DNA from: Bacteroidota bacterium
GTDB taxonomy: Bacteria > Bacteroidota > Bacteroidia > Flavobacteriales > Weeksellaceae
Assembly: GCA_023458535.1 (NCBI GenBank)
Contig: JAEWYW010000062.1
Location: 127,094 to 191,093 of the forward strand
DNA length: 64,000 nucleotides
Direction: 5' to 3'
In this document: one piece after another, positions 37,067 through 46,008 of the stretch
Numbering within the stretch: the stretch's first letter is position 1
Layout of the letters: each line of letters starts with the position of its first letter
Made by a program: the position numbers and the translations under genes
The notes under the pieces: model-generated
What the model saw: the letters and a program-made list of their open reading frames with translations, nothing else
Database searches by the model: none
What the model was told of the DNA's origin: nothing

Positions 37067-39625
37067 TTACATTGGACCTTGTTGGTCGTCACCAGCTGCG
37101 TTAGAATTGATATCTTTTTTACGTTTTGGTTGGTCAATTTTCTCACCTTGTTTAAATCTGTAAGTAAGTGATATTGAAAACTGTCTTGGCTGCCACTGCA
37201 TATAATTTCTTCTATTATAATCTTCATTAAAGCTATACACTTCTCGACTTCTCGTATTGAAAATATCCTGAATATTAAAAGATATGGTTCCGTCTCCCTT
37301 CCAAATTGTTTTGGAGGCTCCCAAATTCAAAGCATACATATCTTCTGTCCTCTGATTGGCTGTTTTCTGACCACCTCTATAAAATCCCTGTAGCTGTACA
37401 CTAAATGTTTTATCAATTCTAAAAGTAGAATTTAATCTAGCTCTAGTCGAAAAACCACTACCTGTAAAATCCATCGAACGAACAACATCATTCCCTTCTT
37501 CATCAACTGCTGCGTAATAGGCAATACCTTTAGTATTATAGCCAAATACATCTAGACTACCCATAAGTTTTAACCATGTAAAAGGATCATATGTAAAATT
37601 AAGATCTAAACCATAACGGTCATCACTTCCTAGATTGATAGGTTTTGTAAAGAAATTTGTAGTTCTTTCGTCTTTTCTATACACTAACATTTTAGTATCA
37701 TCTTCCGCATTTCTGTAATAGAGTGTGGGGTTGACAGTAAATTTCTTTTTACTGATGCTGTACCCCAATTCATACATATCAACATAGGACGGATTCAAAT
37801 CAATATTTCCTTCAAAATTGTTCTGTCTGTTAGAATAATTAGAGTAGGGAACCATAAAGAATGAACGAGGTCTATCAATTCTTCTTGAATAATTAAGCAA
37901 TAGCTGGTTATCCTTAGCAAAATCATAGCTTAAGTAAACACTCGGAAACAAATTGTTGTAAGTCTTTGTGTTTTTTAAAGCATCACCAGCCTCATTAGCA
38001 TAATCTATCTTAATATTGGAAATTTCATCTCTCAAACCAATTTGATATCCGAAGTTGCCAATTTTACTTTTAAACTGCGCATAGAACGCATTGAACATTT
38101 CTCTGTACTGAGTGTTATTATTATAAAAGTTAATCACAGGATCTGCCATTGAACTTTCAACAGAGCTGATGTAATTGTTATCGTTAATATCTAATCTGTA
38201 GCCAGCTTCAAGTTTTGATTTTTCTCCGATAGGCAATTCATAATCAATTTTTCCAATAGCCGATTTACTCACTGCTTTTCTACTGGTTACGTCCATTCTG
38301 GCGAAAACTGAATTATTCAGCTCTTCTATGGAAGAACTGTTGTTGCTTCTGTTACGCTGTAAACTTAAGGATAATGAGATGTTCTGGCCCTTATCATCTA
38401 ATTTATGATCAAGTCCCAAATCTCCCTGAAATGCAAGATTATTAGAATTTCCATTGGAATATCTGTTTAGCGTTGAAGTGTTGGGATTCCATACATTATC
38501 TTTATAGAAATAAAATTCATTATAACCATTCAGTACATCATTATTCTCGCCTTCATACGTCCTTACCATACCTGATAGATTAAAAGAAGTTCTATCAGAA
38601 ATGTCATATACAAAACCTCCGGTAGCATTGTAGTTTTTGTTGATACTATTGCTTTCAGAATTCTGAAGTTCATACGCCATTTGATCCAGAATAGGATTGC
38701 TTGTTGGAGGAGCAAATCTAACATTATAAGTAGTCTCTGCATCATTTTTACCCTTACTCTCTGTGTAACCACCACCACCATTTAAGAACCAAGTCATTTT
38801 GTTTTTTCTCCAACTTAAATTTGCATTAAGATTGGTTCTTGGTAAATATCCCAGTGTTCCAGTCACACTACCGTTAAAACCAACTTTTTTGCTTTTTTTG
38901 AGAATAATATTTAGGATACCAGAGGTTCCCGAAGCTTCAAATTTTGAAGATGGATTGGTAATTACTTCTATTCTTTCGATTTGGTCTGCTGGGATCGATT
39001 GTAATGCGTTGGCTCCATCATCAATTCCCAATAGGGAAGAGGGCTTACCATTGATCAGAAACTTAACATTTGAACTGCCACGCATGCTCACCGTACCATC
39101 TGTATCCACAGAGACTGAAGGCACATTGGATAAAACATCTTGTAAATTTCCACCTTTACTTACAATATCAGAAGAAGGATCATAGGTTTTTTTATCCAGC
39201 TCCACCTTATAAGGTTTTGGTGCTGCAGCAGTAATAGTTACACCTTGTATTTCCTGTGTTTTAACAGTTGTACTGCTTTGTTCAGGCTCTATAGAAAATG
39301 GAGGTAAACTTCCACCAGAAGTAATTTGTTGGGTTTGAGTAACTTTTTTGTAATCAATAGCTTCAATAATTACATCGTAAGCACCTGGAACGAGCTGAAC
39401 TTTATACTGTCCCTTTTCGTCTGTAAGCGTTGCATCGCTGTTAATCTTGTTGGCTTTATTGCTAAAGGTTACTGAAGCGTACGGAACTGCCTGTCTGTTG
39501 TTATCAACAACGGTTCCCGAGATGTTTAATTTTTCTTGTGCAAATGCCATTGCGGCGGCAGATAACACAAAAGTAAGTCCTAGTGCTTTTTTACTAAAAA
39601 TGCTAAAAATTTCCGTTTGATTCAT
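37067..39625 (-). CDS. TonB-dependent receptor-like outer membrane protein (CarboxypepD_reg + OMP beta-barrel)
   Basis: 852 residues. Signal peptide ending near AMAFAQ; an N-terminal carboxypeptidase-regulatory-like domain (LNISGTVVDNNRQAVPYASV ... ) of about 90 residues; a plug (VSKGGNLQDVLSNVPSVSVD ... IERIEVITNPSSKFEASGTSG); and a long outer-membrane barrel ending FSISLTYRFKQGEK. It lacks the SusC-type features and has no SusD partner, so it belongs to the outer-membrane beta-barrel family rather than a glycan uptake pair. The ligand is unknown. It stands alone, with a terminator downstream. The barrel class is clear; TonB dependence is inferred from the plug. Confidence 0.85.
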   Translation of the reverse strand: MNQTEIFSIFSKKALGLTFVLSAAAMAFAQEKLNISGTVVDNNRQAVPYASVTFSNKANKINSDATLTDEKGQYKVQLVPGAYDVIIEAIDYKKVTQTQQITSGGSLPPFSIEPEQSSTTVKTQEIQGVTITAAAPKPYKVELDKKTYDPSSDIVSKGGNLQDVLSNVPSVSVDTDGTVSMRGSSNVKFLINGKPSSLLGIDDGANALQSIPADQIERIEVITNPSSKFEASGTSGILNIILKKSKKVGFNGSVTGTLGYLPRTNLNANLSWRKNKMTWFLNGGGGYTESKGKNDAETTYNVRFAPPTSNPILDQMAYELQNSESNSINKNYNATGGFVYDISDRTSFNLSGMVRTYEGENNDVLNGYNEFYFYKDNVWNPNTSTLNRYSNGNSNNLAFQGDLGLDHKLDDKGQNISLSLSLQRNRSNNSSSIEELNNSVFARMDVTSRKAVSKSAIGKIDYELPIGEKSKLEAGYRLDINDNNYISSVESSMADPVINFYNNNTQYREMFNAFYAQFKSKIGNFGYQIGLRDEISNIKIDYANEAGDALKNTKTYNNLFPSVYLSYDFAKDNQLLLNYSRRIDRPRSFFMVPYSNYSNRQNNFEGNIDLNPSYVDMYELGYSISKKKFTVNPTLYYRNAEDDTKMLVYRKDERTTNFFTKPINLGSDDRYGLDLNFTYDPFTWLKLMGSLDVFGYNTKGIAYYAAVDEEGNDVVRSMDFTGSGFSTRARLNSTFRIDKTFSVQLQGFYRGGQKTANQRTEDMYALNLGASKTIWKGDGTISFNIQDIFNTRSREVYSFNEDYNRRNYMQWQPRQFSISLTYRFKQGEKIDQPKRKKDINSNAAGDDQQGPM

Positions 39626-39741
39626 AGAATTATTTTCTCTGAAAAATCAATAGATTTTCTTCGTTAATCAATTTATTTTATAATCAATAAGTAGCTATTT
39701 CAAAGGTTTTGTTAATTTTCAAACTGTTAAAATAGCGTTAA

Positions 39742-40770
39742 TTATTTTGTAATATTCTTGGAGTTTAACCAGTCCTGATATGCTTTGGCATTTACAGAAT
39801 GTTCTGCAGCATTGTCTGTAAATTTATGATATCCCATTCTGGAAGGGTCTGCACACATGAAAATGTAGTTATTATTTTCTGCGTTTAGTACTGCGTCCAC
39901 AGAATTTTTATCGGTAATACAAATAGGCCCTGGAGGGATACCGGCGTTTGCATAAGTGTTGTATGGCGATGGCGTAGAAAGGTATTTGTACAAAACCCTT
40001 TTGATGGGTTCCTTAAAATCGGTCAACTTGTTCATGGCATAAATTACGGTTGGGTCGGATTGCAGTTTCATGCCTTTTCTGTAGCGGTTTAAGTACAATC
40101 CCGCAATGGTTTTCATTTCGTCTGGTTTGCCACCCGATTCTTTGTAAACGATAGATGCTAATGCATAAATTTGTTCTCTTGTTAATCCAGATTGTTGCTC
40201 TTTAGCTTTGCGCTCCGCTGTCCAAAACTCATTGTACTGATCGTCAAATTTTTTGAAAAACTCCTGTGGAGTCACTGTCCAAAAGAATTTATATGTATCT
40301 ATAAAAAAATATTTTTTTAAGTCTTCGGCATCTTTATAGCCTTTAGAAACCGCTATTTTGTCGAATTCCTGAGCAAATTTCAATGAATCTATTTCTGTTT
40401 TCCGACTTACTCTGCCTACCATCTGGTAAACATCTCCAAAATCTCCTATACGGAAAGAATTAGCAGTTTGATTGCCAGCCTTAATCATATTCACGAGGTT
40501 GGTGTTATTATTTCCCGTTTTTACCTCGTATCGACCAGCTTTGATAAATTTATCCAAATTTTTGCTTCTGGCCACATCATCGAACTGTTCTTTATTTTTA
40601 AGATAAGGTGATATAGAGTCTAAAATCTGTTGATAAGTTGCGTTATGAGGAACCAAAACGAATCCGTCTTTGGCAACGTTGTTCCCGTAAAATTTATTAT
40701 AAAATCTAAATCCAATAAATCCACCGATAACGACGATAATGAGTATAATGGCTAAAATTCCTTTTTTCAT
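39742..40770 (-). CDS. mltG: Endolytic transglycosylase MltG
   Basis: 342 residues. An N-terminal membrane helix (AIILIIVVIGGFIGFRFY) anchors it in the inner membrane facing the periplasm. The YceG core follows: a LysM-like part (LVPHNATYQQILDSISPYL, then KAGRYEVKTGNNN) and the catalytic part with LASIVYKESGG, which holds the family's conserved Glu, LYLNRYRKGMKLQSDPTVIYAM, and NAGIPPGPICITDKNSVDAVL. It cuts nascent glycan strands and so sets peptidoglycan chain length. It lies 39 bp after dapF, in the same direction, so two wall genes may be co-transcribed. Identification is firm. Confidence 0.93.
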   Translation of the reverse strand: MKKGILAIILIIVVIGGFIGFRFYNKFYGNNVAKDGFVLVPHNATYQQILDSISPYLKNKEQFDDVARSKNLDKFIKAGRYEVKTGNNNTNLVNMIKAGNQTANSFRIGDFGDVYQMVGRVSRKTEIDSLKFAQEFDKIAVSKGYKDAEDLKKYFFIDTYKFFWTVTPQEFFKKFDDQYNEFWTAERKAKEQQSGLTREQIYALASIVYKESGGKPDEMKTIAGLYLNRYRKGMKLQSDPTVIYAMNKLTDFKEPIKRVLYKYLSTPSPYNTYANAGIPPGPICITDKNSVDAVLNAENNNYIFMCADPSRMGYHKFTDNAAEHSVNAKAYQDWLNSKNITK

Positions 40771-40809
40771 ACAATTAATTCTGAAATTTCTCGTGTTTAT
40801 TAGTTTTAA

Positions 40810-41574
40810 TTATATTTCTATTTTTCCTTTAAAGACTTGTTTTGCAGGACCTTCCAGCCAAATATTTTTGTAGGAGTTTCCATCTTTTTCGGCGTGTACT
40901 TTTAAATCGCCACCCAAAGTTTTGATGTCCACAGATAATAGATTGTTTTTTTCAATGAAAGTTAAAGCAGAAGCGGTTACACCAGTGCCACAACTGTAGG
41001 TTTCATCTTCAACACCTCTTTCAAAAGTTCGTACAAATATCTGGTTGTCAGAAATTTGTTCTACAAAATTTACATTAATACCCTCTTCAATAAATTTTTC
41101 AGAATTTCTTATTTCCTTGCCTTTTGCGAAGACATTAAAATTTTCCAAATCGTTTATATACTGTACGTAGTGTGGCGATCCTGTGTTCATCACGAAATCT
41201 TTGTCATGTTGCGCAATGTAATCAACATCGATCATTTTTAATTTTATGATGCCATTGCTAATTTCAGCTTCGTGCAAACCATCTGTAGCGTTGAAAACAC
41301 ATTGATGCTCGAAAATGTCTAGAAAAAAAGCGAAGGCAACTGTACATCTTCCACCATTTCCACACATGGAACCTTCTCTACCATCTGCATTATAATACAC
41401 CATCTTGAAGTCGTAATTGTCATCATTTTCCAAAAGGATCAGTCCGTCAGCACCAATCCCGAATCGGCGGTGACAAAGCTTTTCTATAAGATTTTGATTT
41501 TTAGGAAAATCAAGTGTACGATTATCAATCATTACAAAATCATTTCCTGTTCCCTGATATTTAAAAAATTCCAT
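40810..41574 (-). CDS. dapF: Diaminopimelate epimerase
   Basis: 254 residues, slightly shorter than E. coli DapF. It begins MEFFKYQGTGNDFVMID. The two catalytic cysteines are present, in GSMCGNGGRC and ETYSCGTGVTA. It converts LL- to meso-diaminopimelate for lysine and peptidoglycan. A TTG at 41583 would add MNN and is not needed; the ATG at 41574 fits the family. A TATTTTTG box at 41605-41598 gives a leader of about 20 nt. It is followed by mltG. Identification is certain. Confidence 0.95.
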   Translation of the reverse strand: MEFFKYQGTGNDFVMIDNRTLDFPKNQNLIEKLCHRRFGIGADGLILLENDDNYDFKMVYYNADGREGSMCGNGGRCTVAFAFFLDIFEHQCVFNATDGLHEAEISNGIIKLKMIDVDYIAQHDKDFVMNTGSPHYVQYINDLENFNVFAKGKEIRNSEKFIEEGINVNFVEQISDNQIFVRTFERGVEDETYSCGTGVTASALTFIEKNNLLSVDIKTLGGDLKVHAEKDGNSYKNIWLEGPAKQVFKGKIEI

Positions 41575-41597
41575 ATTGTTCAACTAAAATGAGCCTG

Positions 41598-41605
41598 CAA
41601 AAATA
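41598..41605 (-). promoter_or_regulatory. -7 box of dapF
   Basis: TATTTTTG on the minus strand, 23 bp before the ATG. Confidence 0.5.
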
Positions 41606-41656
41606 CGAAAACTATATGTGAAATACCTTGTTTTAGCTTGGCTGCAGATAAAAAAA

Positions 41657-41691
41657 CAAAGAACAGCATTGCTGTTCTTTGCATATGAGCT
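41657..41691 (-). terminator. Terminator of the N/Y/S-rich lipoprotein gene
   Basis: CAAAGAACAGC / GCTGTTCTTTG 11-bp stem with a 3-nt loop and seven T on the minus strand. Confidence 0.85.
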
Positions 41692-41701
41692 ATCGATAAT
41701 G

Positions 41702-42367
41702 TTATCTTCTAAATCCGCTGTTACTACTTCTTTCAGTGTTTGTAGTAGATGACGAACCAGAATTGTAGTTTCTTGAACTTTCGGTAGAGCTAGAGTTGTT
41801 TCTAAATCCTCCCGATGATTCTGTATTTCGCTGTGGCGTTACCACTTGGTTATTACTTCTAGGAGTAGTGGTGGTATTGTTGTTTCTATAACCACTGTTG
41901 CTTCTAGGCGTTGTGCTCGGATTTACCGGCTGTTGGTTTTGGTTTCTGTAATTTCTGTTCTGATTATTTGTTCTGAAACCGCTGTTGTTATTATTGTTTC
42001 TGTTGGTATTGTTACGGTAAACTCCATTGTTGTTATTGTAATTTCCAGAATTGTTCGAAGAACTGTAATTTCTTTGCGAAACTACTGACCTTTTTTCTAC
42101 ATATACCTTCTGTCTATTATTACCGTAATAATAAGGAATTCCATTGTCGTAATAATAGTTCATATCGTTTCTGTAATAATAACCATCGTTACCCCAATAA
42201 CCGCCAGAACCATAATAGCCCGAAGGTGCGTAATAATATCCGTTGTTATAGTACGGGTCTCCATAAGGGTAGTTGTTGCCATATCCGTCACCGTCTGTGT
42301 ACGCAATACAGGAAGTTAAGCCCCCCATTAAGATTACACCAAATGCTATTTTTATTAATTTTTTCAT
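41702..42367 (-). CDS. Low-complexity Asn/Tyr/Ser-rich lipoprotein
   Basis: 221 residues. Lipoprotein signal with LTSC (Cys20). The first 70 mature residues are Tyr- and Gly-rich (YYYAPSGYYGSGGYWG). The rest is Asn, Ser, Thr and Arg in loose repeats with a recurrent GFR or GYR unit (NSGFRTN, NSGYRN, SGGFRN, NSGFRR at the end). Only VYVEKRSVVSQRNY looks ordinary. Such proteins are probably surface-exposed and disordered; the role is unknown. It lies 16 bp after pnuC in the same direction and is closed by a terminator. Confidence 0.7.
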   Translation of the reverse strand: MKKLIKIAFGVILMGGLTSCIAYTDGDGYGNNYPYGDPYYNNGYYYAPSGYYGSGGYWGNDGYYYRNDMNYYYDNGIPYYYGNNRQKVYVEKRSVVSQRNYSSSNNSGNYNNNNGVYRNNTNRNNNNNSGFRTNNQNRNYRNQNQQPVNPSTTPRSNSGYRNNNTTTTPRSNNQVVTPQRNTESSGGFRNNSSSTESSRNYNSGSSSTTNTERSSNSGFRR

Positions 42368-42383
42368 GATACTTTTTAAAATT

Positions 42384-43043
42384 TTACTTGTTTAAATTTC
42401 TTTTCCAATTTTGGTATCCTAAGATAGCCATTACTGTAAATACCAAATACTGTACCGAAGTGATACCAAGGCCTTTATACAGCATCATTGGCACACAAAT
42501 GATGTCGCCTATAATCCAGAAAATCCAGTTTTCTACACGTCTTTTTGCCATGAGCCACATTCCGACAAGAAATGCAGAAGTGACAAATATGTCTAAATAA
42601 TTGGCCCAATCGAGATGGTAGAGACCTAAATCAACATTATTAAATGAAAATTGATTGTCTATAACTGGTTTGAAATAATACACTAAAGTCACCAAAAATA
42701 AACTTACAATAAAAAGTACAATGGCAAAACCCCATTCCTTTTTTGTGGTGCGCGAAACTTCTACATGTATGTGATCTTCGGTATTTTTAGACCAAAGTAT
42801 CCAACCATAAATGCTCATAATAGTGTAATAAAAATTAATTAACATATCTCCTAACAAACCAAAATTGAACAAGATGTACACATAAATAGCCGTGGAGATA
42901 ATGCCTGTAGGGAAAACCCAGATGTTTTTTTTAATCGAGAAATACACACTTAAAATACCAAATACTGTCGCTAAAGCTTCTAATGCAATTTGTACATTAG
43001 TGTACGATTCATACGGTTTTAAAAATAGGTCATGAAGATTCAT
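42384..43043 (-). CDS. pnuC: Nicotinamide riboside/mononucleotide transporter PnuC
   Basis: 219 residues with seven hydrophobic segments. Typical PnuC pieces are EALATVFGILSVYFSIKKNIWVFPTG, YGWILWSKN and RVENWIFWIIGDIICVPMMLYKG, the last with the substrate-binding Trp/Asn-type positions. It facilitates uptake of nicotinamide riboside, which is then trapped by phosphorylation for NAD. A TATTTTTG box ends 5 nt before the ATG, so the message is probably leaderless; no NAD or TPP riboswitch is present. The lipoprotein gene follows. A thiamine or riboflavin precursor (PnuT/PnuX) is a possible alternative substrate. Confidence 0.9.
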   Translation of the reverse strand: MNLHDLFLKPYESYTNVQIALEALATVFGILSVYFSIKKNIWVFPTGIISTAIYVYILFNFGLLGDMLINFYYTIMSIYGWILWSKNTEDHIHVEVSRTTKKEWGFAIVLFIVSLFLVTLVYYFKPVIDNQFSFNNVDLGLYHLDWANYLDIFVTSAFLVGMWLMAKRRVENWIFWIIGDIICVPMMLYKGLGITSVQYLVFTVMAILGYQNWKRNLNK

Positions 43044-43048
43044 CGTGT

Positions 43049-43056
43049 CAAAAATA
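43049..43056 (-). promoter_or_regulatory. pnuC -7 box, near-leaderless
   Basis: TATTTTTG on the minus strand, only 5 nt before the ATG. Confidence 0.55.
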
Positions 43057-43208
43057 GTTAAAATTTAAGATTGATTCGATTGAATTTAATACTATAATAT
43101 TTGTCATTTGAGTAACGAAATGTAATTAGTAGGCATAAATATTAATATTGTACGCGCAGGTTTGCAATTTTTTTTTATTTTCGTAAATCTTAAAATAAAC
43201 TTAATACT

Positions 43209-44852
43209 ATGTCTAATATTTGGATGAAAAAACCCATGGAGGCCTATGAAGCTGACATTAAAAAAAGCCAGCTGAAGAGGGTTCTAGGTAAATGGAGTCT
43301 TACTGCTATTGGTATCGGAGCCATCATTGGTGGAGGAATTTTCGTGCTTACAGGTACGGGAGCTTATTACCATGCCGGTCCTGCATTGGCATTATCTTTT
43401 GTAATTGCAGGTATCGCCTGTGTGTTTGCAGCGCTTTGTTATGCGGAGTTTGCATCAATTTTACCTGTTGAAGGTTCTGCTTATGCATATGCCTACGGTA
43501 CCGTGGGAGAAATTTTTGCTTGGATAATTGGTTGGGGACTCATCCTCGAATATGCGATGGGATCTATGACGGTGGCGGTTTCCTGGTCCGGATATTTCGG
43601 TAAACTCCTCAAAATGTTTGGTCTGCATCTTCCTTATTGGATGACGACAGATCCAGGAACAGCACATAAAGCGTTTGGAGAAGCAAGTTCACAGATTGCC
43701 AAAGGTGGTTTATCTCCAGAGAAGCTGGCAGATTTTCAGCATATTGTAGATAATTTTAATGCAGCACCTCAGCTTTTTGATTTTAAATTGTTTTTCAATC
43801 TTCCAGCATTAGTAATTGTTTTATTTGTAATTTCAATATTAATTCGTGGAACAAAAGGTGCAGCTAAAGCCAACAATTTCATTGTAATATTAAAAGTTTC
43901 AGCCATTATTTTCGTCATCATTGCAGGTGCATTTTTCATCAATGTAGATAATTGGATACCTTTTATACCAAGTCCAACAATTATTACCGAAAATGGTGTT
44001 TCCCACGAGGCGTATGGTTTGATGGGGGTTGTAGGCGGAGCATCGGCAATTTTCTTTGCTTATGTAGGTTTTGATGCGGTTTCTACTCAGGCTGGAGAAG
44101 CGATAAATCCTAAGAAAGATGTTCCATTTGCTATTATAGCGTCATTGGTAATCTGTACCTTATTGTATATTTTAGTTTCATTGGTTTTAACCGGAATGAT
44201 GAAATACACCGATTTTAATCCTCTTGGTAAATATCCTGATGCTATTAAAGCTCCAGTAGCGTATGCTTTCGATATTGCTGGACAGGCTTGGGCTGGTTAC
44301 ATTATTACCATTGCTGCAACCGTAGGTTTAATTTCTGTATTGATGGTAATGATCATGGGGCAGTCTAGAATTTTCTTGGGTATGTCTAAAGATGGTTTAA
44401 TTCCTAAGACATTTTCTAAAGTAAATAGTGAAACTGGAGTTCCTACCAAAAATCTTTTAATTCTGGGAGGAATTATTTCTGTAGTTGCAGCTGTTACTCC
44501 AATCAACGAGTTGGCACACATGACGAGCTTCGGAACTCTATTCGCGTTTACAATGGTTTGTGTAGCAGTTTGGGTTTTGAGGGTAAAACAGCCTCATTTA
44601 CAAAGAAACTTCAAAGTTCCTGCGCTACCGGTAATTGCTGTTTTGGGTATTGCAATTAATGTTTATTTGATATTTAATTTGAGCAAAGAAGCTCAGATGT
44701 ATTCATTTATTTGGTTGATTTTAGGATTTATAATTTATTTCCTTTATTCTAAAAATCATTCTAAACTGCAAAATGGTGGCTTCGGTGAAACTTTCAAAGC
44801 CGAGCAAGAGCCTTTAGAAGAAGTTGATATCGATATTGATAACAAAAAATAA
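43209..44852 (+). CDS. APC-superfamily amino acid permease (cationic amino acid transporter-like)
   Basis: 547 residues with about 12 to 14 transmembrane helices. Helix 1 has GIGAIIGGGIFVLTGTGAYYHAGPA, the unwound substrate-binding region of APC transporters; helix 6 reads FFAYVGFDAVSTQAGEAINPKKDVP, the CAT-family signature. An insertion of about 70 residues follows helix 3 (HKAFGEASSQIAKGGLSPEK). The C-terminal tail is acidic (EQEPLEEVDIDIDNKK). It should import amino acids with protons. It stands alone and is closed by a terminator that abuts the next gene. Substrate specificity is not visible. Confidence 0.88.
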   Translation: MSNIWMKKPMEAYEADIKKSQLKRVLGKWSLTAIGIGAIIGGGIFVLTGTGAYYHAGPALALSFVIAGIACVFAALCYAEFASILPVEGSAYAYAYGTVGEIFAWIIGWGLILEYAMGSMTVAVSWSGYFGKLLKMFGLHLPYWMTTDPGTAHKAFGEASSQIAKGGLSPEKLADFQHIVDNFNAAPQLFDFKLFFNLPALVIVLFVISILIRGTKGAAKANNFIVILKVSAIIFVIIAGAFFINVDNWIPFIPSPTIITENGVSHEAYGLMGVVGGASAIFFAYVGFDAVSTQAGEAINPKKDVPFAIIASLVICTLLYILVSLVLTGMMKYTDFNPLGKYPDAIKAPVAYAFDIAGQAWAGYIITIAATVGLISVLMVMIMGQSRIFLGMSKDGLIPKTFSKVNSETGVPTKNLLILGGIISVVAAVTPINELAHMTSFGTLFAFTMVCVAVWVLRVKQPHLQRNFKVPALPVIAVLGIAINVYLIFNLSKEAQMYSFIWLILGFIIYFLYSKNHSKLQNGGFGETFKAEQEPLEEVDIDIDNKK

Positions 44853-44858
44853 TTGTAG

Positions 44859-44888
44859 ATTCCGCTAGCAATAGCGGAATTTTTTTTA
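44859..44888 (+). terminator. Terminator of the permease gene, abutting the next start codon
   Basis: ATTCCGCTA / TAGCGGAAT 9-bp stem with a GCAA loop and eight T; the next ATG is 2 bp further on. Confidence 0.85.
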
Positions 44889-44890
44889 CC

Positions 44891-45901
44891 ATGAATAAAC
44901 TATCCATTTTAATAGTATTTTTTTGTGTGAATCTTATACATGCACAGAAACTCAGTTTTGAAACCATTTTAAATGATGAAATCTCTATTCGAGCCATTGA
45001 AATTTATCAAGATAAAGTTTGGTATGCAGGTTCAAATTCTAAATTTGGTTTTGTCAGTTTGAAAGATCCTACAGATAAAAATCAACTCAAACTTTCCGAT
45101 AAAAAGCTTGAATTTAGGACATTAGCTCAGGATAAAAACTTCTTTTATACGATAAATATTACAAGTCCTGCTTATTTTTATAAAATTGATAAAAAGAGTT
45201 TAAAATCAGAGGTTATTTATACAGACACCGTAAAAACAGCATTCTACGATGCTTTGTATTTTCATAAAGGAGATTTTTATACTTTTAGTGACCCGAAAAA
45301 AGATTTAAAACTTAGATTTTTGAAATTTAGATATCAAGGAAACGCTTTTAAATTTCATTTTTATAATGATGTGAATTTAAAAGAGGGAGAAGCCGCATTT
45401 GCAGCGAGTAATACCAATATTGCAGCCTGCGGAAATAATATTTGGATAGCTACAGGTGGAAATGTGTCGCGAATTATTAAGTTCGATTCTAAAAAATTTG
45501 AAATTTTTAATACTCCTTTTATTCAAGGAAGTTCTGCTCAAGGTATTTATTCGATAGATTTTTATGACAAAAATTTCGGTATTGCTGTGGGTGGAGATTA
45601 TACACAACAAAGTGCAAACATCAATAATATAGCAACTACTGATGATGGTGGCGAAACTTGGCAAATTCAAGCATCTGGTAAAAATGCTGGCTATAAGACT
45701 TGCGTAAAAATTCGTCCGGATTCCAAAGGAAAAGATATAATTGCTGTAGGAGATCAAAATATTGAATTTTCGAGAGATTATGGTACAACCTGGACAAAAA
45801 TTTCTGATGAAAAGGGTTTGTTTGTCTGCAAATGGATAGATGATAAAACTTTGGTTTTTGCTGGGAAAAATAGAATTGTAAAGGCTAAATTAAATTTCTA
45901 A
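44891..45901 (+). CDS. Secreted beta-propeller (Ycf48/BNR-like) protein
   Basis: 336 residues. Signal peptide MNKLSILIVFFCVNLIHAQ. The mature protein is made of beta blades with BNR/Ycf48-type motifs: VWYAGSNSKFGFVSL, NNIWIATGGNVSRIIKF, FGIAVGGDYTQ, TTDDGGETWQIQ and FSRDYGTTWTKI. Similar proteins are often labelled oxidoreductase or photosystem-stability-like, but no catalytic site is visible; a periplasmic binding or assembly role is more likely. There is no T9SS domain. The start codon is only 2 bp from the T-run of the previous terminator, and no promoter box fits, so its expression probably depends on read-through. Confidence 0.75.
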   Translation: MNKLSILIVFFCVNLIHAQKLSFETILNDEISIRAIEIYQDKVWYAGSNSKFGFVSLKDPTDKNQLKLSDKKLEFRTLAQDKNFFYTINITSPAYFYKIDKKSLKSEVIYTDTVKTAFYDALYFHKGDFYTFSDPKKDLKLRFLKFRYQGNAFKFHFYNDVNLKEGEAAFAASNTNIAACGNNIWIATGGNVSRIIKFDSKKFEIFNTPFIQGSSAQGIYSIDFYDKNFGIAVGGDYTQQSANINNIATTDDGGETWQIQASGKNAGYKTCVKIRPDSKGKDIIAVGDQNIEFSRDYGTTWTKISDEKGLFVCKWIDDKTLVFAGKNRIVKAKLNF

Positions 45902-45985
45902 CTGAGATTGTGTACACCTATTGCCGATATTGAAAGAAGATAATAAAACTCATCTGTCTTCACTTTTTACTCCTAACTTATTTCG

Positions 45986-45993
45986 TATTTTTG
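45986..45993 (+). promoter_or_regulatory. -7 box of the MscS-hemN pair
   Basis: TATTTTTG, 15 bp before the ATG at 46009. Confidence 0.55.
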
Positions 45994-46008
45994 TAAAAAT
46001 TTTTTTAG

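Noticed and set aside
36949..37227. Minus-strand ORF of 92 codons across the palindrome and the end of the TonB receptor gene
   Set aside because: It runs through two terminators and a palindrome and is out of frame with the receptor gene.
37067..39625. SusC-type glycan receptor
   Set aside because: No SusD partner, no SusC signature, and the length and barrel fit the simpler outer-membrane beta-barrel family.
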